Positions 23,450-35,314 of a stretch of 64,000 bases of DNA are shown in pieces (position 1 is the stretch's first letter; each line of letters begins with the position of its first letter). The position numbers and the translations under genes are program-made. A model generated the notes under the pieces. The model made no database searches, was not told the origin of the DNA, and saw only the letters and a program-made list of their open reading frames with translations. Origin of the DNA: Umbilicaria muhlenbergii (lineage: Eukaryota > Ascomycota > Lecanoromycetes > Umbilicariales > Umbilicariaceae); the NCBI GenBank assembly GCA_000611775.1, contig KK106981.1, positions 2,349,435 to 2,413,434 of the forward strand. The letters run 5' to 3'.

Positions 23450-24115
23450 CCAAGCTCCTACTTGCAATTTCCGGAATGGCCACCTCGTCATTCGAATTGG
23501 TAGAGCTCTAGCATGTCTTTCTGGAGCTCGGTCGCTTGCTTGCTTTCACTTCTTGTACCCCTTTCTACGTCCTTGGGATCACTGGGATCTGCAAGCGCTC
23601 AAGTTGTACGATTCTGAAGCCATAGAGGCTAGATTTTGTGCTTGGGAGACGACCGAGTATTGGATTGCGGCGGGCAACTTGACAATGTTGTCGCAACATT
23701 CTACGCGTGGCCCCTTGGTGTCGCTCCGTACTTCGCCAGGAAAGGATCTCGATTGTATACAAAAACGACTTGGAGGTCCTCGTCTCGTACTATTTGCCGC
23801 AACCGGTGCGATCGCTGTTACATAAAGCTCTCCGATATTTCCTGCATTGCCTTTCGCTTTCACTCGACTGTCATGTCAGATACTAGATTGCTTCTCTCGC
23901 TCTTTTTCCGTTCTACTAGAGAGGAAGTGAGGGAGGAGGGAGATGTGGCTGCTCTTGCTACAAAAGTTTGATAGAGAGGGTGGCTTACAATAGCTTGACG
24001 AACTTTCGAATGACTCAAGGCGTCTCGTTGAACGTGAAAATGCCTCGTATGTGCTCTAATGACCAATCAGATTATTGTTATCGCGTAGAACAGCATCGTA
24101 GAACAGCATGATCGA
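23450..24115. other. Intergenic region between the Mei2-like and Rmp1-like genes
   Basis: 666 bp between tandem plus-strand genes. It has a short direct repeat, AGCATCGTAGAAC-like at 24091-24110. No coding sequence can be supported. Confidence 0.55.
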
Positions 24116-24941
24116 ATGATGGGGACTGTTCCCTGGTCTCTCGACCTAACAAAGTCTCCCCATCGAGGAAATCTCAACCATAGCTACATGCAGGACGGTG
24201 TCGCTGCACCGCGACCGGAGATGCAAATCAGGCTTGAGGCATTGCAGGAGGCTTCGAAAGTGATCCACCTGTTATACCATCGTAACAAAAACCAACACCA
24301 TCATGCGTTATGGTGGAAGTGGCTCTCCATGTTGCAGCGCTCTCTTGCAAAACTGAGCAGAGCGCTGGAGAAAGGCAACTGTGAACAAGCCAGCACGAGA
24401 ATCAAGCACACCAACGATGTCCTCCTCCCCGGCTGCTATGTGTAAGTTTGCCGGGTACGACATGAAGCGCGTGCCAGGGAGTTGACGTGGTCGCAGCTCT
24501 TTCACCCATATGGTAGCTGACAATCAGTTCTCCGCCCTTGGCCTCGTGCTCTTATCCGAGCTGGCCAAGGTCGCAAGAATCCTTCAATCTCCAGCACATG
24601 CCGTCTGTGCCCTTGGAGACTCTCCTACAGCCGGTAACGTCAAACATCGAGACAGTGATGCCGCGTATCGTGCCGAAGACTTGGGGGAAGCCGTGCCGCG
24701 CATCTCTACAGGCAAACCACTCACCGAGAGGCTTCAATCTGACGACGCCGATCGAGGCATTCTTTTAGATACTGGAGAGACCGGGCGTGCCGCATCTCCA
24801 GCGGCAATGTTCAAGGCTCCGGAATTGGATGAGTACGCTGTGCCAACCGAAGTACCTGCGCAAGTACCATCCCGGTGGACAAGGAGGCAGAGGCGGAAGG
24901 GCTTGAACGCCATCGATGATTTATTTAGTGGGCTTGACTAG
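24116..24941 (+). CDS. RMP1: RNase MRP protein subunit Rmp1-like
   Basis: Small protein of the RNase MRP complex, which cuts pre-rRNA in ITS1. Two exons (24116-24441, 24497-24941) give 256 aa. The family signature is in exon 1: IHLLYHRNKNQHHHALWWKW followed by a basic helix (LQRSLAKLSRALE). After a 55-nt intron the protein continues SFTHMVADNQFSALGLVLL, then SELAKVARIL. The tail ends in GLNAIDDLFSGLD, a short acidic end seen in other fungal Rmp1 proteins as I recall them. Two adjacent ATGs begin the frame. The middle is less conserved, so assignment rests on the HRNKNQH-WW core plus the LVADNQFSALG block. It converges with GPI7, with only 148 bp between stops. Confidence 0.8.
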
Positions 24942-25089
24942 TCCCCAGGCTTGACCGGCATACTCGAGACCGTCGAAAACGCCGTTGTCCTTCAGAGGAA
25001 AGCGCATTTTTGATGGACTCAACTACGAAAACAGCACAGGTTTGCCAGCGTTTCACGCTTCATTGTGGTATTTCCACGTATTTCCCTAT

Positions 25090-28084
25090 CTATGAACCGA
25101 TCCAGAACAAGGCGCTGCCGAACACGACGTTGACACAGAGGTGCTGCCCCAGACTCCACGCCATGCTATACAGATACTTGGGTGAAAAGACGGTCCAGAT
25201 GAACAAGTGTGTTCTCAACATCGTGCACGCAAGCATGACGAATAACAAGCTTGCGGCGGTAAAGGTGGTCAGGAGGGTCAGATGGCATGCCAGGATATTC
25301 CATCGCTCTGCGCGATGCTGCTGGAGAAGCAAAAGGTTCATTGCCGACATCCACCATAGCGGGCCGGCCCAATTACTAACGAATGTCAAAATCCCAACGG
25401 CTGCAACATTGTAACCACCAATGCCGTTATACCCGTTGGAGAGGTCGATCGAGGAGATAGCATTGGAGCCCCCAAGGGCGAAGAAGGAGGAGAATTGGAG
25501 AATGATGGCCGTCAAGGTGATATCGCCAGGCAGCAGATGCAAAGCGTGTAGAAGATGAAGTTGGACTTCGAAGAGGAGGAAGAGTGGGATATTAGTGACG
25601 CGTGATTGCGTTACGAGGAAGAGGGTCAACAGATCATGTAGCGGCCAGGCTAAGGCCGAGAGCCTAGGGCTCATCCCGTCACGTGGCGCGGTCGTCGGCG
25701 CTGCTCTCACATAGATCTCAGCGAAGAGGGTAACGACAAGGAAAAGGGCCATGCCGAGGAAAAGGGTTCGAGCTTGAGTCAGCAGAGACGCGTCCTGCAT
25801 CGGCGCCAGTAAGTAGCGGCGAAAGCCGAGGAGCAGTTCAGGAGCATCGGCATGGGTGAAGGCCACCTTAAACCCGAATGCCGCCAGACAGAGGCTGATG
25901 GAACAGACGGCCGAGATGTGGCGGGGGGCACGTGGCAAGCCTCGCCGCCAAAGCCGCTGCGCGAGGTCTAGATAGGTCGCGAAGACCAGTACCCAGAGCA
26001 TCCACGCATGTGTTGGGAGGAACGTTCGCGCCACATCATCTGCCCCTGCATGTTTCTGGCCTGTCTGATTCCAACGGCGCAGAATCCGCAACAGAATGAC
26101 CAAAGCCGCAACAACGAAACCCGGGACCGCCTTCTGGCGCATTGCCGGAACATTCCTGAGTGAACGTCAGTGGCTCAATCATATAACGGCTTCGAGGGCT
26201 ACCGCACGCTTTGAAGTAGAGCCAGCCAAACCAAGCCGAGGCTACCCAATACCAGAAATGTTGCTCTTCCTCGACGTAGCTGCTGCCAAACATCATAGCG
26301 CCATAAGCCAGGACCAGGACACTGAACCAGACACCTGTCCGCTTTGCGCTCTGCAGAAACGGTGCGGACAGTGTAAACGCCACTGCCGCCGCGAGTGCGG
26401 AGATAACAAGGCCAAAACGGAGTCGACGAAGATCGTAATTACTGGCCGTGCTGCTCATGACCCCTTGAGCCTTTCTCGAGAACTGATCTGGCTCAGCGAC
26501 GCTCATAGTTCTTGGTGGTTACAGCGAAGCCTACCTCTAGGATAGCATTTAAGATCGTTTCTGTATCCTCGGAATTACCTTGCTCGAGCATACGTATGAT
26601 CTTATTCCACTGGCATGACAGCATCTCCACATCTGACGTCGACTGGACGCAATCGCTTGGGTATGTCTGCTCGTCGAATGTCACTCCGGCAAATGTCTTT
26701 TTGACTACCTCCAAGATCTGTCGCGCATTGTGCAGTAGAATGCTGATCTTGTCATCCCCTATGATCGTTAGCAAAGAGGGAAGAGGCCACCGTGTTCCCG
26801 CCGTAAGCTACGCACTTGATTTGAAAAAACGCAGGAACTCCGGAATGCAAACCCCCAGATTGTTGAGGGGCATGGGAAAGCCCAACAAGGCCGCTAGAGT
26901 CGGCGCAATATCCGACTGCTCCACAACGTTGTAGTACTGAAAGTCATGTGGTGGCTGAGGCGACGGGCAACTCGAACCTGGGGAGATCATGCGAAGCTTC
27001 GGGGAGATGAAAACAAGGGCCGGGGAAGTTTCGCCGGCGGCTGAGCCCCCATGATTACCCGCGTCATTCATCCCATGATCGCCACTGAGCACAAGTAACG
27101 TGGACTGGAGATGGCTGTTGGACTCAATGGCTTCGAAAATCTGCCGGACAATACCGTCCATCTCCGCTTGTTTGGGAGCCATGTGCGGGCTAATACAGCG
27201 TCAGTAACGACGGCCGGCAGCGCTGTGTCTGTTCATGTACCTTCTTGGCCCCGACTTGTGTCCTATATGATCAAGTCCAAGGTAGTGCAAGATCATCCCA
27301 TTCCAATCTGACCGGCGGAGCTCCGCCGCGACGTGCCTTGTCACGTTGTTATCCACTTCAGTGAAATCCTGGTAGACCACTCTTAGTTGCATTACGTCTA
27401 ATGTACATGTGCTCGACCAGATACACTCACTAACCGAAACAAAAAAGCTGGATGTACCGTCGGCACGAGAGAAGGTATTAGGAAACAATTTCAGCCAGGT
27501 ATCATCCCCATACATGACTAGCTTGCCTCCCGGCTGCGATCTCAATTGCGCGAGCCAAGTGTCTTGGTGAGCCAATGTTGCCGTTGTATCCGACTCGGCG
27601 AAGTTGAGGATGACATCAAGGAAGGAAGGTATCGAGCCCGTTGTCATCGCTTTGACACGCGGCATCGTTATCGTGGGCGAGGTTGCGTGCGCTGTAAAGG
27701 GCATCGCCGCCCCTGAACGGATCAGACTGGCACCAGGGATTTAGCCGGTACGCTTCAGCATTGAGGCAGGCTTGAGCAGGCTACCTCTGTGTGAATGTGA
27801 ACGCCGACTCCTGAGAGTAGACAAAGTCACTGGAAATGCCTAATTAGTCTTGCTATGCAGGAGCATTGAACGAGGGCCGCCGACCTCCGGAGGGCATCCA
27901 CGACCATGAAAATCAGCCTGTCGAACGGCGTATCTGGTGGCACTTTGTGGCTGGACTCATTGAACTTTGCAATCCCTGGAAGGAAAGGCTTGTATGGGAA
28001 GAAGCCGGTGGCGAAAGTAAGAATGGCTATGGGAATCAGTAGATTTGAGAGAAGCAGGAGAATAGCGAACCACGTCGGCGCCAT
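25090..28084 (-). CDS. GPI7: GPI ethanolamine phosphate transferase 2 (Gpi7/Las21)
   Basis: ER membrane enzyme that adds ethanolamine phosphate to the second mannose of the GPI anchor. Eight exons: 27885-28084, 27785-27829, 27435-27726, 27241-27368, 26816-27189, 26535-26758, 26208-26491 and 25090-26155, total 870 aa. The N-terminus has one membrane helix (WFAILLLLSNLLIPIAIL). The lumenal alkaline-phosphatase-like domain follows, with metal and catalytic residues in FMVVDALRSDFV, the acceptor Thr in ATSPTITMPRVKAM, YLGLDHIGHKSGP and LSGDHGMNDAGNHGG. The C-terminal half is a multi-span membrane region with RRWNQTGQKHAG and the conserved SSFFALGGSNAISSIDLSNG. The start is the ATG directly before APTWF. 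Two donors are GTGCGN type (26207 and 26815), and one intron is only 43 nt. Confidence 0.93.
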
Positions 28085-28690
28085 GTTCTTCACGCGGTAA
28101 AAGGATGATGTGAAGAAAGAAAGAATCACAGTGAGGACACGTCATGCAGTCGCGCCATCCTCCAGTTCCATGCGCGCTGAATCTAGATTGCCTGCAGTGG
28201 GAGTGGCAGTAGGGAACAATCGTACTCGTGCTCAATGGGTGGGCTGGCGAGGTTGGGCGACGAGGCGAATAGGGGACAAAGTACTCATAATTCCATAGTC
28301 GTCCCTTGTTCCACGATCATGAGCTTCGGCCTCAGCCTTGTAGCAGGGCAGGCTTGGAAGCTGGCTGGCAGGGATGTGGGAGTGAATTGTTACCAATGTT
28401 ACGGCATTCCATACAGAAATACGGTACGGAAGCTTAAGCCAGCCGGCCCCCACCCTCAAATGCGATATTCGAACTATCAAGGTTAGATGCTACCAGTCTC
28501 CCTCCTCTCCGGCTCCGAGCGCCTCTGTGACATGAGCGACTCGTACAGCGCGTGACTTCCGTACTTCCGTACTTCCGTAACAATGGCTGATGTACATAGG
28601 CTCAAAGTTCCCTGAGGTGATCCCCACACTAGCAACCAAAAAAGCACCAGAGCACCATTTTTCCGCTTTCCACCCTCGCCACCCTATCCC
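28085..28690. promoter_or_regulatory. GPI7 upstream region with a CTTCCGTA repeat
   Basis: 606 bp between the GPI7 start and the 3' end of the YBL028C-like gene, both on the minus strand. It contains three tandem copies of CTTCCGTA at 28556-28579. No gene was seen. Confidence 0.55.
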
Positions 28691-29215
28691 TTACCTCCTC
28701 TGCTTCTTGCCGCCTCCCACCCGTTTACCCTTCTTGTAGACCGGAAACACCATCGAGGAACTCGCTTTGCCTCGTCCCCGCTTTTGAATGCGACTCGCAC
28801 CCTTTGTTACCGACGCGGTCGTTGAAGCCGCAGCGACTTCACCATCATCAATCTCCATAACTGTAGCTTATGTCAGAGTGAACCCCATGTCCTCCTCGAG
28901 GTGAGAGCGTGCGGCCGACCTTCATCCTGAGTGTGCATTGCTGTCTCTGGATCTGCTTCTTCCTGCTGCCTGATTTGTGCTGCATCTCCATGTCAGCCCT
29001 CGACTGGCCGACTGAACATTCCCGACAGCCTCTCAACCTTTTGGCTGCTCATCCGTCTTTGCTTCCTTTTCTCTCTGTGGTTGTCGCTTCGCCGCAAGCT
29101 CTAGCAACTTTGCAGACAGTCTCTCTGTCCGAGCATCTTCCACTGGCCGAAAGACTCTGGACCGTAGCTTGGTCTTATTGGCCTTCTTCACACTTGATCG
29201 CAAACCCTTGGCCAT
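28691..29215 (-). CDS. YBL028C-like nucleolar protein (DUF2423)
   Basis: Small basic protein of the DUF2423 family, whose yeast member YBL028C is nucleolar and associated with pre-ribosomes. Three exons (29038-29215, 28920-28979, 28691-28860) give 135 aa. The N-terminus MAKGLRSSVKKANKTKLRSR with VFRPVEDARTERLSAKLLEL matches the domain start. A short acidic middle (EIDDGEVAAA) is followed by the conserved C-terminal block QKRGRGKASSSMVFPVYKKG and a basic end GKKQRR. The open frame at the N-terminus would stop after 60 codons if the first intron were not removed. Both introns (58 and 59 nt) are needed to reach the conserved tail. It shares an upstream region with the divergent SUMO ligase gene. 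Confidence 0.86.
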
Positions 29216-29756
29216 GGTCAAATCCTGATTACTGAATTACCCTTCCGTAGCCTGTCAAACGTCGTCGTGTGTCCCAAGGTATAACCAAGTGGGGCTTCCA
29301 AACAGGGTGCGTGTGGGATTGAAGTGAGGTTCGACGCGTGCTGGCGGGACGACTCGAATCCGAGGACGCTTGTGATAGCTAGACGGAACGCCTGCAGAGC
29401 CCTTCGTAGTGTCCACGAGTGAAATCTGAGAAGTGTTGAGAGTGAAGCCGTTCCGATTGGAAAGGAGAGGAAGGTTTATAGATAGCGAGTTTTGTACATC
29501 TAGGACTGCGCCCAGACCTTTTGAACCTCACCACATCATATCTTCATTTTCGCACTCCTTCCACCAGAACCCTCCGCTTTCCTGCATTATCAGTGACGAA
29601 AGCCTTACGTCCGCTAAGCCAACCGCGAAGCTGCCCCGAAAATAGCCTTGACCGACGTTGCTACATGTCTCTACGGAACTGTGCACTCCAGCTAGCACCG
29701 AGAGCCAGCGGCATTCCGTGACGACGCGAATACACTGTGCCCGGCTGGCAGAAGCA
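29216..29756. promoter_or_regulatory. Divergent upstream region, YBL028C-like gene and SIZ1
   Basis: 541 bp between divergent starts. Purine-rich stretches occur near 29440-29480. No further signal can be supported. Confidence 0.55.
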
Positions 29757-31893
29757 ATGTCAGGGCCGCTTGACGCGCATTCTGTGACCGCGAAGGTGAA
29801 AACACTCATCAACACCCAGCTAAAGACGGTCCTGAAGTGCGAGGGGCTTCCAGTCTCAGGTGTGAAGGCTACATTGCAAGAGCGGATTATTGCTCGTACG
29901 TCTCTCTCTGCGCTGTTGTGAACGTCTCAAGATCCTTCTCTCATGAACATTACTTGTCGGCCGCCGCTCATTCAAGTTATCCCGTCATGAGTAAAGCCGT
30001 TCGCTGACTCTGATTCCCTGGTCGCAACAGATGTCCACAACTATGCACGTGGAGGCGACTTGGAAGGTTTCAACCGAGTGAAAGACTTGGTCAACGACCC
30101 TGACACAGCTCTATCGCCCGCAGCACCTCGCACAGTCCAGACCAGTACGATCTCACCGGCAAGCACAACCAGCAACAGCAACAGCAACAAGCTCTACACC
30201 ATGGTAAACGGATCTGGAAGGCCGGCAGCAACTTTTGGGTTGGCTCCTCCTCCGCAGCCTTATCATACAGGTGAGATTTCGCAAGCGGGTATGCGTTTCA
30301 ATTTTCTCTTAGTCATTGCTTATCAAGTCAGGGCCTACTCCCATTTTCAAGGACAGTCCTTTCTATACCATTGTGGAGCCCCTCACGTCTGTGCTTGATT
30401 GCAAAGGTATGTAAGGGCCGTCGGTCTCCTTGGTGCAGTGTACTCGTCTTTTGACATGCTCGATTGACCATCAAGGAACAGTCCGGGAAACGACCAGAGA
30501 CCAAGTCGAATGCAAGATCACCCTTAAAGCGGATACTGTACATCGGCTCCAGAGGGAATCTAATCTGAAAGCCATGGTTTACTGCGCTTCGGATCCGATT
30601 TCATCATTCTCCAAAGTCGATATCGCTTTTCCACATCAAGTAGAGATTAGAGTTAATCAGGACGAATTCAAAGGGAACCTAAGGGGGCTCAAAAATAAGC
30701 CAGGCTCGACAAGGCCGGCCGACATCACAGGTCTTTTACGCCCGAAAGCAGATTTTGGGAATTCAATGACAGTCACATATGCTCTGACACAAAAGGTGTG
30801 CTTTCTTTCCTATTGCCTATTCCTTTAGCTCAAGCTTTCAGAAGACCTCCATTCCACGTTTTGGAAGCACTCTACCGTGGTGGGTTTTCCTTCAGGGTTG
30901 AGCTAACGCTACGATAGAAATACTACCTCGTCGTCAACCTTGTCAGAATACACTCGGTCGAAGAACTCGTTCTGAAATTAAAGTCAGGAAAGACAATATC
31001 GAAGGAGCAAGTCGTTCGTGAAAGTTCGTTCTATGGAAATTAGATTTTGATGGAGACAATGCTGACGTTAAGGTCTAGTGGTCAACAAGGCTCAAGATAG
31101 CGACATTGTTGCTACTTCCTCTGTATTGTCTTTGAAATGCCCCCTATCCACGTTACGGATCGATGTTCCGTGTCGCTCTACTATCTGCAGTCACAACCAG
31201 TGCTTTGATGCTTCGTCTTTCCTGCAGCTCCAGGAGCAAGCGCCAACGTGGACATGCCCAGTGTGCAACAAAGTAATCTCCTTCGAAGCGCTCGAGGTTG
31301 ACCAGTAAGCATTCCAAGCCAGGCATTCGCTCCAAGCTGCTAACGAGCGCAGGTATGTGGATGACATCTTAAAGTCTACACCACGGGCGGTGGGCCAAGT
31401 CATGATCGAACCAAACGGGAAATGGTCCCACATCAGCCAGGCCGCCACGTCACCCGGAGTCAATGGCACCCGATCTAGCAGTGATGACGATGATCTCATC
31501 GAGATCAAGGATGTCTCCCGGCTCTCTGCAGTCAAGAGCGAAGCAACGCAGGTGGCGCCATCCATGGCCAGAACTCCACCCTATTCCTCGCGGGAACAGT
31601 CTAGTAATCCGGCAGCAGCTCGATCGGGAAGTGGCAAGAGGTCGATAGGGCAAGTCATCGATCTGACGTTCAGCGACGACGACGACGACGAGCCGCCGAA
31701 AGCCCCCAAGAGACAGGCGGTACAGCATTCGTCCAGTGGCCTGTCTACCTTCCATACCGGTTACGGCGCTGGATTGGGAAACGAAGGTGCACGACTCAAC
31801 GGGGTGAACTTCAACATGCCTCCCACGAGGACTCCCGTGAGAACACCGGATCCATCGGTTTACCCTCCCAGGAGCTATGGGTATCCTCCATGA
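29757..31893 (+). CDS. SIZ1: SUMO E3 ligase of the Siz/PIAS family
   Basis: Promotes transfer of SUMO to nuclear substrates. Seven exons: 29757-29895, 30031-30270, 30332-30406, 30482-30795, 30918-31023, 31079-31304 and 31353-31893, 546 aa. The N-terminal SAP DNA-binding motif (LKCEGLPVSGVKATLQERII) is split by intron 1. A PINIT domain follows (FKDSPFYTIVEPLTSVLDCK and on to YYLVVNLVRIHSVEELV). The SP-RING has LKCPLSTLRIDVPCRS, ICSHNQCFDASSFL and TWTCPVCNK with the expected Cys/His ligands. The tail carries two acidic-flanked hydrophobic motifs, DDDDLIEIKD and QVIDLTFSDDDD, which fit SUMO-interacting motifs. The tail ends Pro/Tyr-rich. Acceptors of exons 4 and 6 each have a second in-frame AG nearby, so two-residue variants are possible. 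Confidence 0.93.
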
Positions 31894-32591
31894 CGCTCGT
31901 GGCCGGAGGCGCAAGGCGAGGGAACACGCTCGACGTTCGACGCTCGACCATGGACCCTCGTCCGTCATTCGTACATGGTCCCACTACCTTGCTTTGATAC
32001 TAATGTGTGATGTTTGCCATGTGTAGGAAGCCGAGGCGCTCGGGCGTATGGTGCAGCATTTTCGACGGCGCAAGGGGGGACTTGGCATGCTGCGAACACG
32101 GCGCTGCATGGAGGGAGCGCGGCGGCAAGGATATCCATTTGCATAGGTTACATAGATGTCGCTCATACTCGTAGTACCGTACTGCCATCTGACTCCTTTA
32201 GCACAAGCCCAAACCCGCTGCATCTTGTGACCCGCAATCCTGTTCCGGCGAGGCTGGCGCGTGACACGCTCGCACATTGAGAGCGTGAATGATGGCCGTA
32301 GTTTGTACCGAGGACGGGGCGAGCCGGGTGTCCTCGCCCGTGCGACGGAGCTTCTCGGCGCCGTGCTCTAGCGAGACTAGTCGGCGTCCTTGGGCAAGAT
32401 TACACGACGATGAATGGTGAATAGGAATGGTGCATAGGAATGGTGAATGGTGAAGAGTACTACACGCCTGCAAAGCTCCAGCTTCCTCCCCTATTGCCAC
32501 TGATCTGGACGCGCCCCAGGCAAGATGGCAACAGCCTTGTTGTTCCTCTCATCTGTGCTATAAAACCACCGACAGCTGAGTCACCGCTCCA
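31894..32591. promoter_or_regulatory. Intergenic region upstream of TRS33
   Basis: 698 bp. It contains a GGAATGGTG(C/A)AT direct repeat at 32412-32450. No gene was recognised; the open frames on both strands lack conserved features. Confidence 0.55.
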
Positions 32592-33450
32592 ATGTCCTTT
32601 GAAACACCCCTGCCCCCCTACAATGCCTCCGATCCGTACGCCACCTTCCTCAATGCGTCATGCCTCGATCTCCTCCTCATCGAAATCGTGCCCATGGCCC
32701 ACCGCCTGGCGAGCGAATTGGCCGTCCCCTCCGACGATGCCGACGATGCCGACGATGCCGACGATGCGGCCGTCGTCGACGAGGAAGAACAAAAGGAGGG
32801 CGCCTTCCGGAGATTGGAAAGCCTGGGCTTCCGAGTCGGACAGGGCCTGGCGGAGAGGTGAGCGCACGCCCGGCACGAGCATATGCTGGCGGGCCCGGCG
32901 GGCATGAAGGCTGGCTAACGCATGCCCCCTCCGCGCAGATTCTCACGGGACCGGCCACGTTTCACCGACACGCTCGACGTCATCAAGTTCCTGTGCAAAG
33001 ACATGTGGACCCTGGTCTTTCGGAAACAGATTGACAACCTCAAGACGAATCACCGCGTGCGCCCCTCTCCTCTTTCTTCTTCTCTCCCTTCTCGTTTCTC
33101 CTCCCTGCCCTCCTCCCTTGGCCGACCCCCCCCCGGATCGCTTCGAGAAGCTAACACTTTCCTTCCTTCTAGGGAGTATATGTTCTGACCGACCATAGCT
33201 TCCGTCCCTTTGTGCGCATGAGTATGGAGTCGTCTTCCGCTGCGGTCGTTCGGGCGCAGCCGGTACGTAGCCACGAGAGAACGAGTGGGTCCAGATGAAT
33301 GCTGACGGGACTCGCCAGTTTCTCTACTTCCCCTGTGGGGTCATCAGGGGCGCTTTGGCCAGCATGGGCATCAATGCAACGGTCCAGGCCGAATCGGTGG
33401 AACTTCCAGGCGCAACGTTCCAGATCAAGACCATCACAGCCAAGACGTAG
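32592..33450 (+). CDS. TRS33: TRAPP complex subunit Trs33 (TRAPPC6)
   Basis: Core subunit of the TRAPP complexes that activate Rab GTPases Ypt1 and Ypt31/32 in vesicle traffic. Four exons (32592-32857, 32939-33056, 33173-33262, 33319-33450), 201 aa. The family core is clear: [78 protein letters not shown] and the strand block [20 protein letters not shown] ending [10 protein letters not shown]. Between the first helix and the LESLGF block is an inserted acidic repeat of Asp-Asp-Ala units (codons at about 32735-32768) followed by DEEEQKEG; this looks like a disordered loop that grew by 9-bp duplication. It is the last plus-strand gene before the convergent malate dehydrogenase. Confidence 0.94.
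32735..32768 (+). repeat. GACGATGCC 9-bp coding repeat in TRS33
   Basis: Nearly four perfect copies of a 9-bp unit encoding Asp-Asp-Ala, in frame in exon 1. Likely variable in length between strains. Confidence 0.8.
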
Positions 33451-33920
33451 TTCACGCCGATGCACGGGGCTACAAGCATAGGGGAGTGTTGAGGAGCGGG
33501 GTTTGCATGTTAGCGGTATAGTACGGCGTTGTGGGTTTCACAGGCCTTCTTGGGAGAGGCACACTTCGAATGGTGATAGATATTACAGGTCGTGGGTATG
33601 TGCACGATGTGATACCGAATGTCATCTTTGGGGCTTCCCATTTGATGGCACGATGCTACTGTTTATGACTGTCTACTCAGTGATAAGCAAGGCTCTGTCT
33701 TCCCAATGCTCTGCATCACCATTCTAACAAACGGTGGACGCATAGCTCGAGCGCCTCAAAGCCTATCTAGCACACAGTACTGTCAGCAAGAGGTGGAGGA
33801 GATGGCGGAGAAGACTGCCAGATCAGGGACCTGGTGTCCGGACACCGACCATATCTGTGACGATCTCGAGGATGCAACCACAGATCGAGACAAGGGGACG
33901 TGGCTACGATGGACGCAAAC
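33451..33920. other. Convergent intergenic region TRS33-MDH
   Basis: 470 bp between two converging 3' ends. No gene or repeat of note was seen. Confidence 0.55.
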
Positions 33921-35314
33921 TCACTTTGGTGGAGGGTTGCGAACGAATTCAATGCCCTTCTCGATATTCCCCTTCAAGCCGGCGGTGCAAGGCTCCAGAA
34001 GCTTCTTCTCGTAGGCATTCAGGAGGCCAAGAGGGTTGTTAGCATGCTCTGCCCCGGATGGCTGAAGCGGTCAGATTAGCATGCTGTCACGACGCAGGCG
34101 AAGGGTGCTCAACACTTACGCCTAGCTCAACTGGCACGGAGAAGTAGTCAACGCCGGTTTCCTTGGCAATCTCTTCCCCGCCGGGGACACCTGGAAGGTA
34201 TACGTAAGTTGGCTCGACGATGCCTTTTTCGCCTTTGGCAGCTCTGATAATCTTCTCCGCGAAACTGAACAATGTGCGCCGTTAGCTTGTTTCCTGCGCC
34301 TTTCCATGCTTGTTGGTCTGTTTTGATTACCGGAAGCCAGCATATGCCATCGACAAGGTAGCGGAACCGGCGCCGTTCTTTGCCTTCACTACTTCATCGC
34401 CACCAAATTGGACGCCTGTATGTTATATCAGCATCAATCTCGGCCCTTTGTGAAGAAAAAACCCACGGTTAACGAGAGCATCAAGCTTGTCTTCTGGGAT
34501 TTCAACAGCAGGCTTGGCTTGACTGAAAAGAGGCACAATCGTCTCCCCTGAGTGCCCGCCAATGACTGGAATGGTCGTCTTGGCCGGGTCTTTGGTGCCG
34601 GTGATGGCCTGTACGAAAGTCTCGGCGCGAACTACATCCAACGTGGTGACGCCGAACAGACGCTTGGGATCGAAGACGTTGGCGTTCTTCATAACCTCGG
34701 CAGCAATGGGCACGGTGGAGTTGACGGGGTTGGAGATGACCAAGATGAATGCCTTGGGGCTGAACTCTGCGATGCCCTTGACCAAGTCGCGCACAATGCC
34801 CGCATTGATCTTGAACAGATCATCGCGGGTCATGCCCGGCTTTCCTATTGCTTATTAACCTCTCTCCCTTTTCTCTACTTGGATGTGTCTCGCTCATGTA
34901 CGTACGAGGAATGCCGGCCGGAATAACGACGACGTCGGCACCGGTCAAGGCGTGCTTCAAGCCGTCGTCTTCGGGGAGATATCCAGTAATTTTCTGGCCC
35001 GTGGTCAGCCAAGTGAACTCAACTCAAAGCTGCCGTTGACATACCGCAATGGAAGAGATATGTGAAAGATCAGCGGTGACACCAGGAGTGTTGACAACAT
35101 CGTAGAGGGAGAGCTCGTCGACGAGCGGACTGGCCTTCAGCAGGAGGGAAAGTGGCTATCAACGGCCATGGTTAGCATATATTCTCCGACCGCAGTAGAT
35201 TAGACTCGCGCCTACCTGGCCAATGCCACCAGAAGCGCCGAGTACAACTGAGATGTTGTCAGTGGGGAACTTGCGGCCTTGCAACTACCTTCATCTCGTA
35301 CCTGCTTTAACCAT
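33921..35314 (-). CDS. NAD-dependent malate dehydrogenase, probably cytosolic
   Basis: Interconverts malate and oxaloacetate with NAD. Eight exons: 35302-35314, 35216-35247, 35045-35155, 34906-34993, 34467-34844, 34331-34415, 34120-34264 and 33921-34061, 330 aa. Motifs: the NAD-binding [37 protein letters not shown] with substrate arginines, [32 protein letters not shown] and the catalytic His in [16 protein letters not shown]. The protein starts directly at the dinucleotide fold (MVKAV), with no presequence. Its C-terminus PPPK lacks an SKL-type peroxisome signal, so cytosolic location is inferred. The first coding exon is only 13 nt and the second 32 nt. The ATG is safe because it gives the standard spacing to the glycine motif. 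Confidence 0.94.

Noticed and set aside
25010-25414. 134-codon plus-strand frame opposite GPI7
   Set aside because: Antisense shadow of the GPI7 membrane region.
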